A stretch of DNA of 64,000 bases from Corynebacterium sp. TAE3-ERU12 (GTDB lineage: Bacteria > Actinomycetota > Actinomycetes > Mycobacteriales > Mycobacteriaceae), in contig NZ_JAHUTM010000001.1 in NCBI RefSeq assembly GCF_019209905.1, positions 1,054,001 through 1,118,000 on the forward strand, read 5' to 3'. The notes below the pieces were generated by a model that worked only from the letters and a program-made list of their open reading frames with translations, did not search any database and was not told where the DNA came from. The position numbers and the translations under genes were made by a program. Positions 10,505 through 18,286 of this stretch are shown in pieces; the stretch's first letter is position 1; each line of letters opens with the position of its first letter.

Positions 10505-10696
10505 TCAACGGAAGTTGAAATTTTTTAGAAAGAACGCTTGTAGCTCCGCATCAGTACCTTTCCGGTAGTCGGTTACGACAATGCAGGACACGACTTCCGG
10601 GTTACCGGGAAAATTAATGCTGGTGAACACGTGGGGTACGGAGTATCCGAAGAAGTTCACCTCCAGTGCAACCTTTAAACCTCTCCCGCCAATCAC
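10505..10696 (-). CDS. Small hypothetical protein (63 aa)
   Basis: Reads [20 protein letters not shown] and ends ELQAFFLKNFNFR. I do not recognise a family. The GTG start overlaps the TGA of the next minus-strand frame (10693-10914) as GTGA, so it is either translationally coupled to it or the second half of one gene broken by a frameshift. Composition looks protein-like (VVSCIVVTDYRKGTDAELQ) rather than a shadow frame, and nothing on the plus strand explains it. It belongs to the island between infB and rbfA. Confidence 0.4.
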   Translation of the reverse strand: MIGGRGLKVALEVNFFGYSVPHVFTSINFPGNPEVVSCIVVTDYRKGTDAELQAFFLKNFNFR

Positions 10697-10914
10697 TCAG
10701 CTAGATTGCTTTGTGCCCGGGCGTAACCGCCCGGGTAGTTATTGTCCAGCTCGTTACTAACAGGTTCTAGGATTCGGTTAGCAACGAGCTGGGCTTTTTC
10801 TAACTGCATCGTTCCGCGCAAATCATCCAACGGGACTCTGGTTGATACGTCCCGATTCGGTCGAACCCAGTAGGAACGCCGATCCTCGCCATAGATCCGA
10901 AGTTCTGCACCCAA
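10693..10914 (-). CDS. Small hypothetical protein (73 aa)
   Basis: Starts at TTG in this model ([18 protein letters not shown]) and ends ARAQSNLAE. The frame is open upstream to 10956 ([14 protein letters not shown]), so the true N terminus is uncertain or lost. I recognise no domain; the composition is charged and soluble. Together with the following 63-residue frame it could be one roughly 135-150 residue protein split by a frameshift. It is beside the phage polymerase remnant, so a phage or mobile origin is plausible but not shown. Confidence 0.4.
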   Translation of the reverse strand: MGAELRIYGEDRRSYWVRPNRDVSTRVPLDDLRGTMQLEKAQLVANRILEPVSNELDNNYPGGYARAQSNLAE

Positions 10915-11157
10915 TATTTGAGATTCCAGGGCGATGTTTTTAAAAAAAGAGCGTTGTCATGGTGCGTTCTTCCATACAAGAACTCTCATACCCCGGTCCA
11001 ACCTTTGTATGTACGTCCAAAGTACGCCCACCGCGAACGTGGTCGGTTTCTCACGTGGCCAGTGCACTATCTGCGCCCCGAACGCGTTAGCCTGGAAGGC
11101 CGACACCCACGTTGGGTTGTTCAACGCGGCCCAACTCATTCCAAGGAAGTGATGCAC

Positions 11158-11607
11158 ATGGCTGACCAGGCACGTGCCCGCAAGCTGGCGAAGCGAATCC
11201 AAGAAATCGTCGCTGTGGCAATCGAACGCGATATCAAGGACCCGCGCCTTGAGTACGTCACCATCACCGACTGCCGGGTTACTGGCGATCTGCACGACGC
11301 GACTGTGTTCTACACGGTTCGTGGTGAAACCATTGACACCGAACCGGACTGGGAGGCAGCTGCGAATTCGCTGGAACGCGCCCGCGGTCAGCTTCGGTCG
11401 AAGGTCGGCCGAGGTACCGGTGTGCGCTACACCCCGACGCTGGCCTTCGAAGTAGATACTGTGCCGGACACTTCGGCGCACCTGGAGGAACTCCTCGCCA
11501 AGACTCGTGCCCGCGATGAGGAACTAGCCCGCAAAGCCCGTGACGCCCGTCCCGTCGGCGACGCGGACCCGTATCGGCACGACGACGATGACCCGGAGAA
11601 CTCATGA
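11158..11607 (+). CDS. rbfA: Ribosome-binding factor A
   Basis: RbfA (149 residues) is a KH-type 30S maturation factor acting on the 5' end of 16S rRNA. The start [19 protein letters not shown], the central [20 protein letters not shown] and the [17 protein letters not shown] region are characteristic; the C-terminal tail is acidic. An in-frame extension to 10918 exists, but the ATG at 11158 matches the family and follows AAGGAAG (11142). The 200 bases upstream (10957-11157) hold no gene; they contain an inverted repeat GTTGGG/CCCAAC at 11110-11134 and probably the promoter rbfA needs after separation from infB. The stop overlaps the nrnA ATG. Confidence 0.93.
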   Translation: MADQARARKLAKRIQEIVAVAIERDIKDPRLEYVTITDCRVTGDLHDATVFYTVRGETIDTEPDWEAAANSLERARGQLRSKVGRGTGVRYTPTLAFEVDTVPDTSAHLEELLAKTRARDEELARKARDARPVGDADPYRHDDDDPENS

Positions 11608-12638
11608 GCCCGATTGATCCGCCGAACCACCAGCTTTCGCAGTCGATCAGCCGCAAGATGTCCGGTCCGCTGCAGCAGACCATGGACGCGCTCAGCACTG
11701 CCCGCAGCGTCGCAGTGGTCTGCCATATCCACCCCGATGCCGACGCAGTCGGTTCGGCCTCCGCGATGGTGATGGCACTGCGGCAGCGGGGCGTACGTGC
11801 CGTGGCGACCTACGGTATTGATGAGCTGCCTGCGAAGTCGATGCTGACTATCCCGGGTTGGAATCAGTTCGTGGCGTACACCGACTTACCCGACGATATT
11901 GACACCTGGGTAGTTGTCGATTGTGGCACCAGCCAGCGTCTCGGCGAGCTCGAAGACCGCATCCTCGGTGCAGACCGTGTGATCAATATTGATCACCACA
12001 ATTCCAATGAGCTCTACGGCACGGTCAACTGCGTCGATATTGATGCCGAGTCCACTTCCATGGTGTTGGTGGACCTATTTGAGGTGTGGAATATCAAGCT
12101 CAATCGCGATATGGCGCATGCGCTCTACGCAGGTTTGCTCACCGATACCGACAGCTTTCAGTTTGGTCGGGCACGGATGCACACTGCGGCGGCGAAACTG
12201 CTCAATATGGGCTTAGACCCGCGTGTGATTAGCGCCCAGCTATTGGAGTGCCATCCCTTTGAGTACTTGCCGTTCCTAAGCCGAGTGATGGCCACTGCCG
12301 AGCGCGTCCCGGAGTGGGGTGGCGGCGCGGGACTCGTGCATGTCACCGTCGCGCACGACGATATGGGAGATATCGGCCACGATGAGGTCAAGGCTGTCAT
12401 CGACGTGGTGCGGATTACCGCCGGCAGTGATGTCACCGTCGCGCTGAAGGAATACGAACCGGGGGAGTGGACGCTTTCGCTGCGTTCTCGGGAAAAAGTT
12501 GATGTCTCCGTTGTGGCGGAGTACCTCGGCGGCGGCGGGCATACCCGCGCTGCGGGTTGCAGGCTCTACGGCACCAGAGACGAGGTTCTCGACCAGATCA
12601 ACGCTGCCTCCGCTACTGCTGCGGCGGCTGTGGTGTGA
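11604..12638 (+). CDS. nrnA: DHH-family oligoribonuclease/PAP phosphatase
   Basis: NrnA-type enzymes degrade short RNA oligomers and convert 3'-phosphoadenosine 5'-phosphate to AMP. The 344-residue protein shows [11 protein letters not shown] (about 42-52), the DHH motif in [12 protein letters not shown] (about 130), a DTDSFQFG segment, and the C-terminal DHHA1 motif [11 protein letters not shown] near residue 312, all metal or substrate contacts in the family. The ATG overlaps the rbfA stop (ATGA), and its TGA overlaps the GTG of the next gene, so rbfA-nrnA-MATE is one translationally coupled unit, as in other corynebacteria. Confidence 0.93.
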   Translation: MSPIDPPNHQLSQSISRKMSGPLQQTMDALSTARSVAVVCHIHPDADAVGSASAMVMALRQRGVRAVATYGIDELPAKSMLTIPGWNQFVAYTDLPDDIDTWVVVDCGTSQRLGELEDRILGADRVINIDHHNSNELYGTVNCVDIDAESTSMVLVDLFEVWNIKLNRDMAHALYAGLLTDTDSFQFGRARMHTAAAKLLNMGLDPRVISAQLLECHPFEYLPFLSRVMATAERVPEWGGGAGLVHVTVAHDDMGDIGHDEVKAVIDVVRITAGSDVTVALKEYEPGEWTLSLRSREKVDVSVVAEYLGGGGHTRAAGCRLYGTRDEVLDQINAASATAAAAVV

Positions 12639-13975
12639 GTCGGCCAGAATCCGGCGCAGCCAGCGCACCTAAAGCAACGCCAGGAACGATTCTTCGCCTG
12701 GCGTTGCCGTCTTTGGGTGTCCTTGTTGCTGCCCCGTTGTATCTACTGCTCGACACTGCGGTTGTCGGGCGGCTTGGCGCTACCGAACTAGCGGCTCTGG
12801 CAGCTGGTTCCACCATTATGGCGATGGTGGTTGCCCAGTTGACCTTCCTCGCCTATGGCACTACTGCTCGGGCGAGCCGGGCTTTTGGGGCTGGTCGACG
12901 CAGCGATGCGGTGGCTGAAGGCGTGCAGGCGACCTGGGTGGCCATCGGCGTCGGAGTGGCGTTGTTGGCGTGCATGGTGGTCTTCGCAGGAATATTTACA
13001 GGCTGGTTGGCGCCGGTAGGTTCGGTGGCTGGTGAAGCAGCTGGGTGGCTGCGGATCGCTGCTTTTGGTATTCCGCTGACGTTGATTACTCAAGCTGGAA
13101 ATGGCTGGTTACGCGGGGTTCAGGACACTCGTCGTCCGCTGTATTTCGTGCTGTGCGGTGTCATTCCGGCCGCGCTTGCGGTTATCCCGTTGGTGCGCAC
13201 TTATGGGCTGGCTGGTTCGGCCTATTCCAATGTGTTTGGCCAGAGCCTGACTGCAACGTGTTTTGTGGTCATGCTCATTTCGGAAGCTCGTCGCTCAGAG
13301 GTTTCTTGGCGCCCTGATTTTGCTGCGATTCGCGGTCAATTAGTGATGGGGCGGGACCTGATCCTGCGTTCGTTGTCTTTCCAGGTGGCTTTTGTTTCCG
13401 CTGCTGGGGTGGTGGGCCGGTTTGGTGCTGCGCCACTTGGTGCGCACCAGGTGTTGCTGCAACTGTGGAATTTCATGTCGCTGGTGCTTGATGCGCTAGC
13501 GATTGCCGCGCAGACCCTTGTCGGCGCTGCGCTGGGCCGGGGTTCTGCTGCGGCGGCGCGTGATACCGGGCGTCGGGTGATTTTATGGTCCACCGGTTTC
13601 GCTGTGGCCCTGGGAGCTGTTTTCGCAGTCGGCCACCAGGTCATTCCGGCTATTTTCACTGATGAGCCGTCGGTGCTTGCTCAGCTTGATGGCGCTCCGT
13701 GGTGGCTGTTGGTGCTGACTATCCCGATCGGTGGGGTGGTGTTCGCTGTTGATGGTGTGTTGTTAGGCGCCGGGGATGCCGCCTTCCTGCGCAATGCGTC
13801 GATTAGTGCTGTGGTGTGTGGCTTCTTGCCACCGATTTGGCTGAGTGCTGAATTTGGGTGGGGGCTCACCGGTGTGTGGTGGGGCATGGTGGGCTTTTTG
13901 CTGGTGCGTTTAGTGGCGGTGGTGGCGCGGTATCTCAGTGGTCAGTGGGCGCGTACCGACGCTGATTCGGCATAG
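12635..13975 (+). CDS. MATE family efflux transporter (DinF-like)
   Basis: A 446-residue integral membrane protein with about 12 hydrophobic segments and the MATE pattern: LPSLGVLVAAPLYLLLDTAV at the N terminus, an asymmetric middle, and a second similar half from about residue 235. MATE proteins export cationic drugs or metabolites using a proton or sodium gradient. The start is the GTG at 12635 ([10 protein letters not shown]), overlapping the nrnA stop; an upstream in-frame ATG at 12557 would run inside nrnA. Codons are noticeably T-ending compared with the neighbouring genes. Substrate unknown. About 230 bases of non-coding DNA follow, containing TTTTG-CGC-CAAAA (14033-14045) and possible promoter sequence. 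Confidence 0.88.
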   Translation: MSRPESGAASAPKATPGTILRLALPSLGVLVAAPLYLLLDTAVVGRLGATELAALAAGSTIMAMVVAQLTFLAYGTTARASRAFGAGRRSDAVAEGVQATWVAIGVGVALLACMVVFAGIFTGWLAPVGSVAGEAAGWLRIAAFGIPLTLITQAGNGWLRGVQDTRRPLYFVLCGVIPAALAVIPLVRTYGLAGSAYSNVFGQSLTATCFVVMLISEARRSEVSWRPDFAAIRGQLVMGRDLILRSLSFQVAFVSAAGVVGRFGAAPLGAHQVLLQLWNFMSLVLDALAIAAQTLVGAALGRGSAAAARDTGRRVILWSTGFAVALGAVFAVGHQVIPAIFTDEPSVLAQLDGAPWWLLVLTIPIGGVVFAVDGVLLGAGDAAFLRNASISAVVCGFLPPIWLSAEFGWGLTGVWWGMVGFLLVRLVAVVARYLSGQWARTDADSA

Positions 13976-14206
13976 CGGTGGGGCGTGGCCGCGCCCCCGT
14001 GACGCAGTAACCATTTTGTGACCTCATAGCGGTTTTGCGCCAAAACTGTTGGTGCGTGTGTTTCCCATGTGACTAGAGTGGGGGAAGTGTCGCATGGGAC
14101 TCGATTTTTGGCAGGTCCCCACCAGGACACTGTTACGATTTCGTGATTCCAAGCGATAAGCCACATAACCACGCACACGACAACCACACGAGAGGGGAGT
14201 GCACCC

Positions 14207-15016
14207 ATGCCGGATTCGCACACCCCAACGCTGTGGGCGGTCGCAGACCTCCACGTCGCCGTGCGTGAAAACCGCAAAATCGCCGCCAAACTCTACCCAC
14301 CCCACCCCGACGACTGGCTCATCGTGGCCGGTGATGTCGCCGAACGCCCCGAACTGGTGCTGTCCACGCTCACCGAGCTCGCCCAGCGCTATGCCCAGGT
14401 CATCTGGGCGCCAGGCAACCATGAACTGTTCTGCCGGGGCACCGACCGCCACGTCGGCGAGGACCGCTACCGCCAGCTCGTCGATGGCTGCCGCGCAATC
14501 GGGGTACTCACCCCAGAAGACCCGTTCCCGCAGTTCGGTGACACCACCGTGTGCCCACTGTTCACGCTGTACGACTACTCACTGCGCCCAGCTGGCACCA
14601 CCATCGACGAAGCACTCGCCCGCGCCTATCACCGCCAAGTAGTGCTCAACGACGAATTCGCCATCAAACCATTCGTCGACCCCGTGCTGTGGTGCCGCCG
14701 CCGGCTGGCGTACACAGTGCGGCGGATGGCGTCGGTAAGCGGACCCACCATCCTCATCAACCATTGGCCCCTGGTGCGCGAACCTCTTGAAGCGCTCGCA
14801 TTCCCAGAAATAGCTATGTGGTGCGGAACCCGACACACCCAGGACTGGCCGACCAGATACGACGCACACACCGTCGTCTTCGGCCACCTGCACATCCCCG
14901 GCGAGATCACCGTCGATGGCGTCAAGCACGTCGAAGTCTCCCTGGGATACCCGCGGCAATGGCGCCAGCTACCCGCAGACCGCACCTGGCCCTATCCCGT
15001 CATGGAGGCAGCATGA
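14207..15016 (+). CDS. Calcineurin-like metallophosphoesterase
   Basis: A 269-residue cytosolic protein with the metallophosphoesterase residues in order: VADLHV (about 12-17), AGDVAE (about 42), APGNHE (about 67-72), INHWP (about 184) and FGHLHIPGE near residue 225. The substrate is not known. It lies between the MATE gene and a phosphopantetheinyl transferase whose ATG overlaps this TGA, a pair conserved in corynebacteria and mycobacteria, so a link to carrier-protein activation has been suspected, which is inference. The ATG follows AGAGGGGAG with good spacing. Confidence 0.9.
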   Translation: MPDSHTPTLWAVADLHVAVRENRKIAAKLYPPHPDDWLIVAGDVAERPELVLSTLTELAQRYAQVIWAPGNHELFCRGTDRHVGEDRYRQLVDGCRAIGVLTPEDPFPQFGDTTVCPLFTLYDYSLRPAGTTIDEALARAYHRQVVLNDEFAIKPFVDPVLWCRRRLAYTVRRMASVSGPTILINHWPLVREPLEALAFPEIAMWCGTRHTQDWPTRYDAHTVVFGHLHIPGEITVDGVKHVEVSLGYPRQWRQLPADRTWPYPVMEAA

Positions 15017-15663
15017 CCGTGCTTACCCGCGCAATGCTCCCGGCCCACGCATCTTTTCGTCAGATGTGGACCCACGGAACAAACCTCGAAAACTACCTGC
15101 AGCTCGACGAACGCGAACGCTGCCTGGTCTCCGGCGCGGTTGATGCGCGCAAAGCCGAGTTCGGTGACGCCCGCTGGTGCGCTCACCGCGCCATCGAAGA
15201 ACTCACCGGCGCGCCATCGACAACCCCCATCCTGCGCGGGGAGCGCGGCATGCCCATCTGGCCGGAGACAGTCACCGGGTCGATGACGCATACCAACGGC
15301 TTCCGCGCCGCTGTGGTGGTGCCGCGGTTACTCGTGCAATCCATCGGTGTTGATGCCGAAGTTGCCGAGCCGCTTCCCGACGGGGTGTTGCCCATGATCG
15401 CCTCAGAGCGCGAACAAGCCAGCGTGCGCTCCTGCGAGCTGCCCTTCGCAGACCGGCTGCTCTTCTGCGCCAAGGAGGCCACCTATAAGGCCTGGTTCCC
15501 GCTAACAGGTCGCTGGCTGGGCTTCGAAGACGCCGATATCGACGTCCGCGACGACGGCACCTTCGTCTCCTATATCCTCGCCCGGCCTACGCCGATGCAC
15601 TTCATTGAAGGCACCTGGTCGCTGGATAATGGTTATGTGATCGCCACCGCAGTGGTGCGTTAA
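15013..15663 (+). CDS. pptT: 4'-phosphopantetheinyl transferase (Sfp/PptT type)
   Basis: Transfers 4'-phosphopantetheine from coenzyme A to acyl or peptidyl carrier proteins; in mycolate-making actinobacteria this enzyme activates the fatty acid synthase and the Pks13 condensing enzyme. The 216-residue protein has the Sfp signatures SIGVDAE (about residue 112) and FCAKEATYKAWFPL (about 152-165), which bind magnesium and coenzyme A. The frame extends upstream, but the ATG at 15013, overlapping the previous TGA, gives the normal length. Its stop shares the four bases TTAA (15660-15663) with the stop of convergent truB. Confidence 0.92.
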   Translation: MTVLTRAMLPAHASFRQMWTHGTNLENYLQLDERERCLVSGAVDARKAEFGDARWCAHRAIEELTGAPSTTPILRGERGMPIWPETVTGSMTHTNGFRAAVVVPRLLVQSIGVDAEVAEPLPDGVLPMIASEREQASVRSCELPFADRLLFCAKEATYKAWFPLTGRWLGFEDADIDVRDDGTFVSYILARPTPMHFIEGTWSLDNGYVIATAVVR

Positions 15664-16592
15664 GTCAGATTCGACGGCCGAGCCACAAAAACCGGCTTTG
15701 CCCGCTTGCCTTGCTCTTCCAGCAGTGCCATGACATGCCCGTCGGGGGCTTGGGCGGCGTAGACCCCGTCATAGCCCTCGGGCTGCAACCACTGGCCCTC
15801 ACTTAAAAGCGCGGCCTCATCGGCGCTGACCGTGCGCACCGGGAAACACCGCGCGCAGGCCTGGTCCAGAGACATAGACAACACCGGGGTGTCTTCGAGC
15901 GCCTCCAGGCTGAGCGCGTCACCGATAGTGAACGGGCCAGCACTAGTGCGGCGCAGCGAAGTGAGATGACCGCCCACGCCCAGGGCGTCGCCGAGGTCGC
16001 GGGCCAGCGAGCGCACATAGGTACCAGCTGAGCAGCCCACGGCGACATCAATATCGACGAAGCCCTCGGTATCGCGACGGATCTCCATGATTTCGAAGCA
16101 ATCGACGCTGACTGGGCGGGCTGGAATATTGACCTCTTCGCCGCGCCGGATGCGTTCATGGGCGCGGACACCATCAATTTTAATGGCGGACACCGCTGCG
16201 GGGACCTGCATAATGTCGCCGGTGAGGGTGGCTACCTTTTCCCGGATGGCCTCGTCGGTAACCGCTGTAGCGTCGGTTCGGGAGAGTTCTTCGCCTTCGG
16301 CATCGTCGGTATGGGTGGCCATGCCTAGGCGAATGGTGGCGGAGTAGCTTTTAGCGTCGGCATGCACATGGGGGAGGAATTTTGTGCCGCGGTTAATGCC
16401 CACTACCAGCACACCAGTGGCCATGGGGTCCAGGGTTCCGGAGTGGCCCACTCGCCGGGTGTGGAAGATGCGGCGCAGTTTGGCGACCACATCATGACTG
16501 GTCAATCCTTGCGGCTTGTCAACAACGACAATGCCGGAATCGGCGAGCGGGTCGGTATGGGCGTCGGAATCAGCGGTGGTGGAAGAGGACAT
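15660..16592 (-). CDS. truB: tRNA pseudouridine(55) synthase
   Basis: Makes pseudouridine at position 55 in the T loop of tRNAs. The 310-residue protein contains SGIVVVDKPQGLTSHDVV near the N terminus, the catalytic Asp in GHSGTLDPMATGVL, and GCSAGTYVRSLARDLG; the C-terminal part resembles an RNA-binding domain. The frame is open to 16667, but the ATG at 16592 is 7 bases after a minus-strand TAGAAT and avoids overlap with ribF. It is divergent from ribF and convergent with pptT. Confidence 0.94.
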   Translation of the reverse strand: MSSSTTADSDAHTDPLADSGIVVVDKPQGLTSHDVVAKLRRIFHTRRVGHSGTLDPMATGVLVVGINRGTKFLPHVHADAKSYSATIRLGMATHTDDAEGEELSRTDATAVTDEAIREKVATLTGDIMQVPAAVSAIKIDGVRAHERIRRGEEVNIPARPVSVDCFEIMEIRRDTEGFVDIDVAVGCSAGTYVRSLARDLGDALGVGGHLTSLRRTSAGPFTIGDALSLEALEDTPVLSMSLDQACARCFPVRTVSADEAALLSEGQWLQPEGYDGVYAAQAPDGHVMALLEEQGKRAKPVFVARPSNLT

Positions 16593-16599
16593 GGCCCGG

Positions 16600-16645
16600 A
16601 TTCTAACGCCGTAGTGCATGACGGCTCGACGTGATGTCGTATCGT
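16600..16645. promoter_or_regulatory. Divergent -10 elements for truB and ribF
   Basis: Minus-strand TAGAAT (16600-16605) lies 7 bases before the truB ATG; plus-strand TATCGT (16640-16645) lies 7 bases before the ribF GTG. Neither gap has room for a Shine-Dalgarno, so both mRNAs look leaderless. Confidence 0.5.
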
Positions 16646-16652
16646 TGCGGTC

Positions 16653-17654
16653 GTGAATATTTGGCACGGACTAGATGACGTACCCGCGGACCTCGGGGAG
16701 ACCGTGGTGACTATCGGTGTATTTGATGGTATTCACCGCGGCCATCAGCGCCTTATCCGTTCGGCTGTGGCCCGCGGCAACGAGTTGGGGCTGCCCACTG
16801 TCCTGGTGACCTTGCACCCCAACCCGGTGGCTGTTTTTGCCCCGGACCGCGCCCCGGCGCAGTTGTCTACTCCTTCGCAGCGCGCCGAGTTGGCCGCCGA
16901 GCTTGGTGTGGACGCGACATTGGTGTTGCCGTTTACCAAGGAACTTGCCTCTACTGAGCCGCAGGATTTCGTGCGCGAGATCCTGCACAACAGCCTGCAC
17001 GCGAAGTCCGTGCATGTGGGCCAGAACTTCACCTATGGCAGTCGGGCTGCCGGTGATCACACGACCTTGCCGGAACACGGCGCTGAGTTGGGTATTGAGG
17101 TCACCATCGTGGAGTTGCTTGCCGACGATGGGGGCCGGGTGTCCTCGACTCGGATTCGTTCTTTGCTTGCCGACGGTGACGTCGCCGCCGCTGCGAAATG
17201 TTTAGGCCACCCGCACCGGGTCAGTGGTGAAATTATTCGCGGCGCCGGTCGTGGTGGGTCGCAGCTGGGCTACCCGACGGCGAACCTGGATTTGGCGGAA
17301 GGTACCGCTGTGCCAGCCGATGGTGTGTATGCCGGTTGGTTCTGCGTCACAGCCGGTCCGGACCGTGATCAGCGCGACCCGGAGGGCAATATGGCCTTCG
17401 CGCAGCGTTATCCGGCTGCGGTGAGCGTCGGCAGCAACTCCACGTTCGGCGAGACCGAGCGCACCGTGGAGGCCTACGTGATTGGTCGGGCTGCGGACTT
17501 ATATGGCCTGACTGGGCATCTGGACTTCGTGGAGCGGATTCGCGGAATGGTGAAGTTCGACGGCATCGAAGCGCTGATCGAGCAAATGCATGATGATGTG
17601 GACCAGTGCCAGGCAATCCTGGACGCAGATGCTGCTGCCAACGATAGTGAGTGA
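16653..17654 (+). CDS. ribF: Bifunctional riboflavin kinase/FAD synthetase
   Basis: Makes FMN from riboflavin and FAD from FMN. The 333-residue protein has an N-terminal nucleotidyltransferase domain (about 1-180: IGVFDGIHRGHQRLI, and VSSTRIRSLLADGDV near 168) and a C-terminal riboflavin kinase domain (about 185-325: GAGRGGSQLGYPTANLDL, then VGSNSTFGETERTVEAYV). The GTG start sits 7 bases after a -10 hexamer. No FMN riboswitch is seen upstream. ribF next to truB and rpsO is the usual actinobacterial order. Confidence 0.95.
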   Translation: MNIWHGLDDVPADLGETVVTIGVFDGIHRGHQRLIRSAVARGNELGLPTVLVTLHPNPVAVFAPDRAPAQLSTPSQRAELAAELGVDATLVLPFTKELASTEPQDFVREILHNSLHAKSVHVGQNFTYGSRAAGDHTTLPEHGAELGIEVTIVELLADDGGRVSSTRIRSLLADGDVAAAAKCLGHPHRVSGEIIRGAGRGGSQLGYPTANLDLAEGTAVPADGVYAGWFCVTAGPDRDQRDPEGNMAFAQRYPAAVSVGSNSTFGETERTVEAYVIGRAADLYGLTGHLDFVERIRGMVKFDGIEALIEQMHDDVDQCQAILDADAAANDSE

Positions 17655-17678
17655 TTTTTAGGCAGGCGTGCTACCTGG

Positions 17679-17783
17679 TAGTATCGCTGGCCGGTCGTGA
17701 CCGTGGTCCATGACAGTCACTTTTAGCCCTCAGGGCGACCCTTATGGACTGAAATAGTCATCGAACAGAAGAGGAATATCACC
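17679..17783 (+). promoter_or_regulatory. rpsO promoter and structured leader
   Basis: TAGTAT at 17679-17684 looks like a -10 element, which gives a leader of about 90 bases before the rpsO ATG. It contains short hairpins, such as GCCC-TCA-GGGC (17727-17737) and a GGTCGTGACC palindrome near 17693-17702, and AGAGGA before the ATG. S15 represses its own mRNA through leader structures in several bacteria; that this leader does so is inference. Confidence 0.4.
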
Positions 17784-18053
17784 ATGGCGCTTTCCGCCGC
17801 TGAAAAGTCCGACATTCTCAAGGAATTCGGCCTGCACGAGACCGACACCGGTTCCCCCGAAGCTCAGGTTGCCCTGCTGACCTACCGCATCCGTCAGCTC
17901 ACCGAGCATCTGAAGTTCCACAAGCACGACCACCACTCCCGCCGTGGCCTGCTGCTGCTCGTCGGTCGCCGCAAGGGCCTGCTGAAGTACCTGCAGGACA
18001 ACGACGTCGAGCGTTACCGTAAGCTCATCGAGCGCCTCGGTCTGCGTCGCTAA
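17784..18053 (+). CDS. rpsO: 30S ribosomal protein S15
   Basis: 89 residues, the standard length. S15 binds the three-way junction of 16S rRNA and organises the platform of the 30S subunit. The signature [20 protein letters not shown] and the C-terminal LDKLGLRR-like end (LIERLGLRR) are present. The ATG follows AGAGGA. A strong terminator follows, separating it from pnp; rpsO-pnp adjacency is common across bacteria. Confidence 0.98.
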   Translation: MALSAAEKSDILKEFGLHETDTGSPEAQVALLTYRIRQLTEHLKFHKHDHHSRRGLLLLVGRRKGLLKYLQDNDVERYRKLIERLGLRR

Positions 18054-18072
18054 GACTTTTCCCACGCTTTTC

Positions 18073-18117
18073 CACCCCCGCCGCCAGTTTTCGACTGCGG
18101 CGGGGGTGTTTTGTGTT
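18073..18117 (+). terminator. Intrinsic terminator after rpsO
   Basis: CACCCCCGCCGC at 18073-18084 pairs with GCGGCGGGGGTG at 18097-18108, followed by TTTTGTGTT. Confidence 0.85.
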
Positions 18118-18192
18118 CGCCGGGCGCCCCTGGGGCGGGGTGTGCGACCGGCCCGCGGGATCGAGAATCGGCGGTGAATATAAAAGCCCTGC

Positions 18193-18271
18193 TAGGGTTA
18201 GCGGCGATGTCCCACGAAGTGAACGTGTGGGCGGCACCGATGATCGCCCTAGGGACACATGATGGAAAGAC
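18193..18271 (+). promoter_or_regulatory. pnp leader hairpin
   Basis: Upstream of pnp, GGCGAT (18203-18208) pairs with ATCGCC (18243-18248), extended outward by TTAG/CTAG with one bulged C, and inward CCCAC (18211-18215) pairs with GTGGG (18227-18231). This makes a long stem-loop ending some 20-35 bases before the start. TAGGGT at 18193 could be a -10. In E. coli a similar pnp leader stem is cut by RNase III for autoregulation; that role here is inference. Confidence 0.4.
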
Positions 18272-18286
18272 GTGGTTATTTACCGC

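Noticed and set aside
9180..11157. An intact prophage or integrative element
   Set aside because: Only a broken polymerase and two small unknown frames are present; no integrase, att repeats, tRNA or structural genes are visible.
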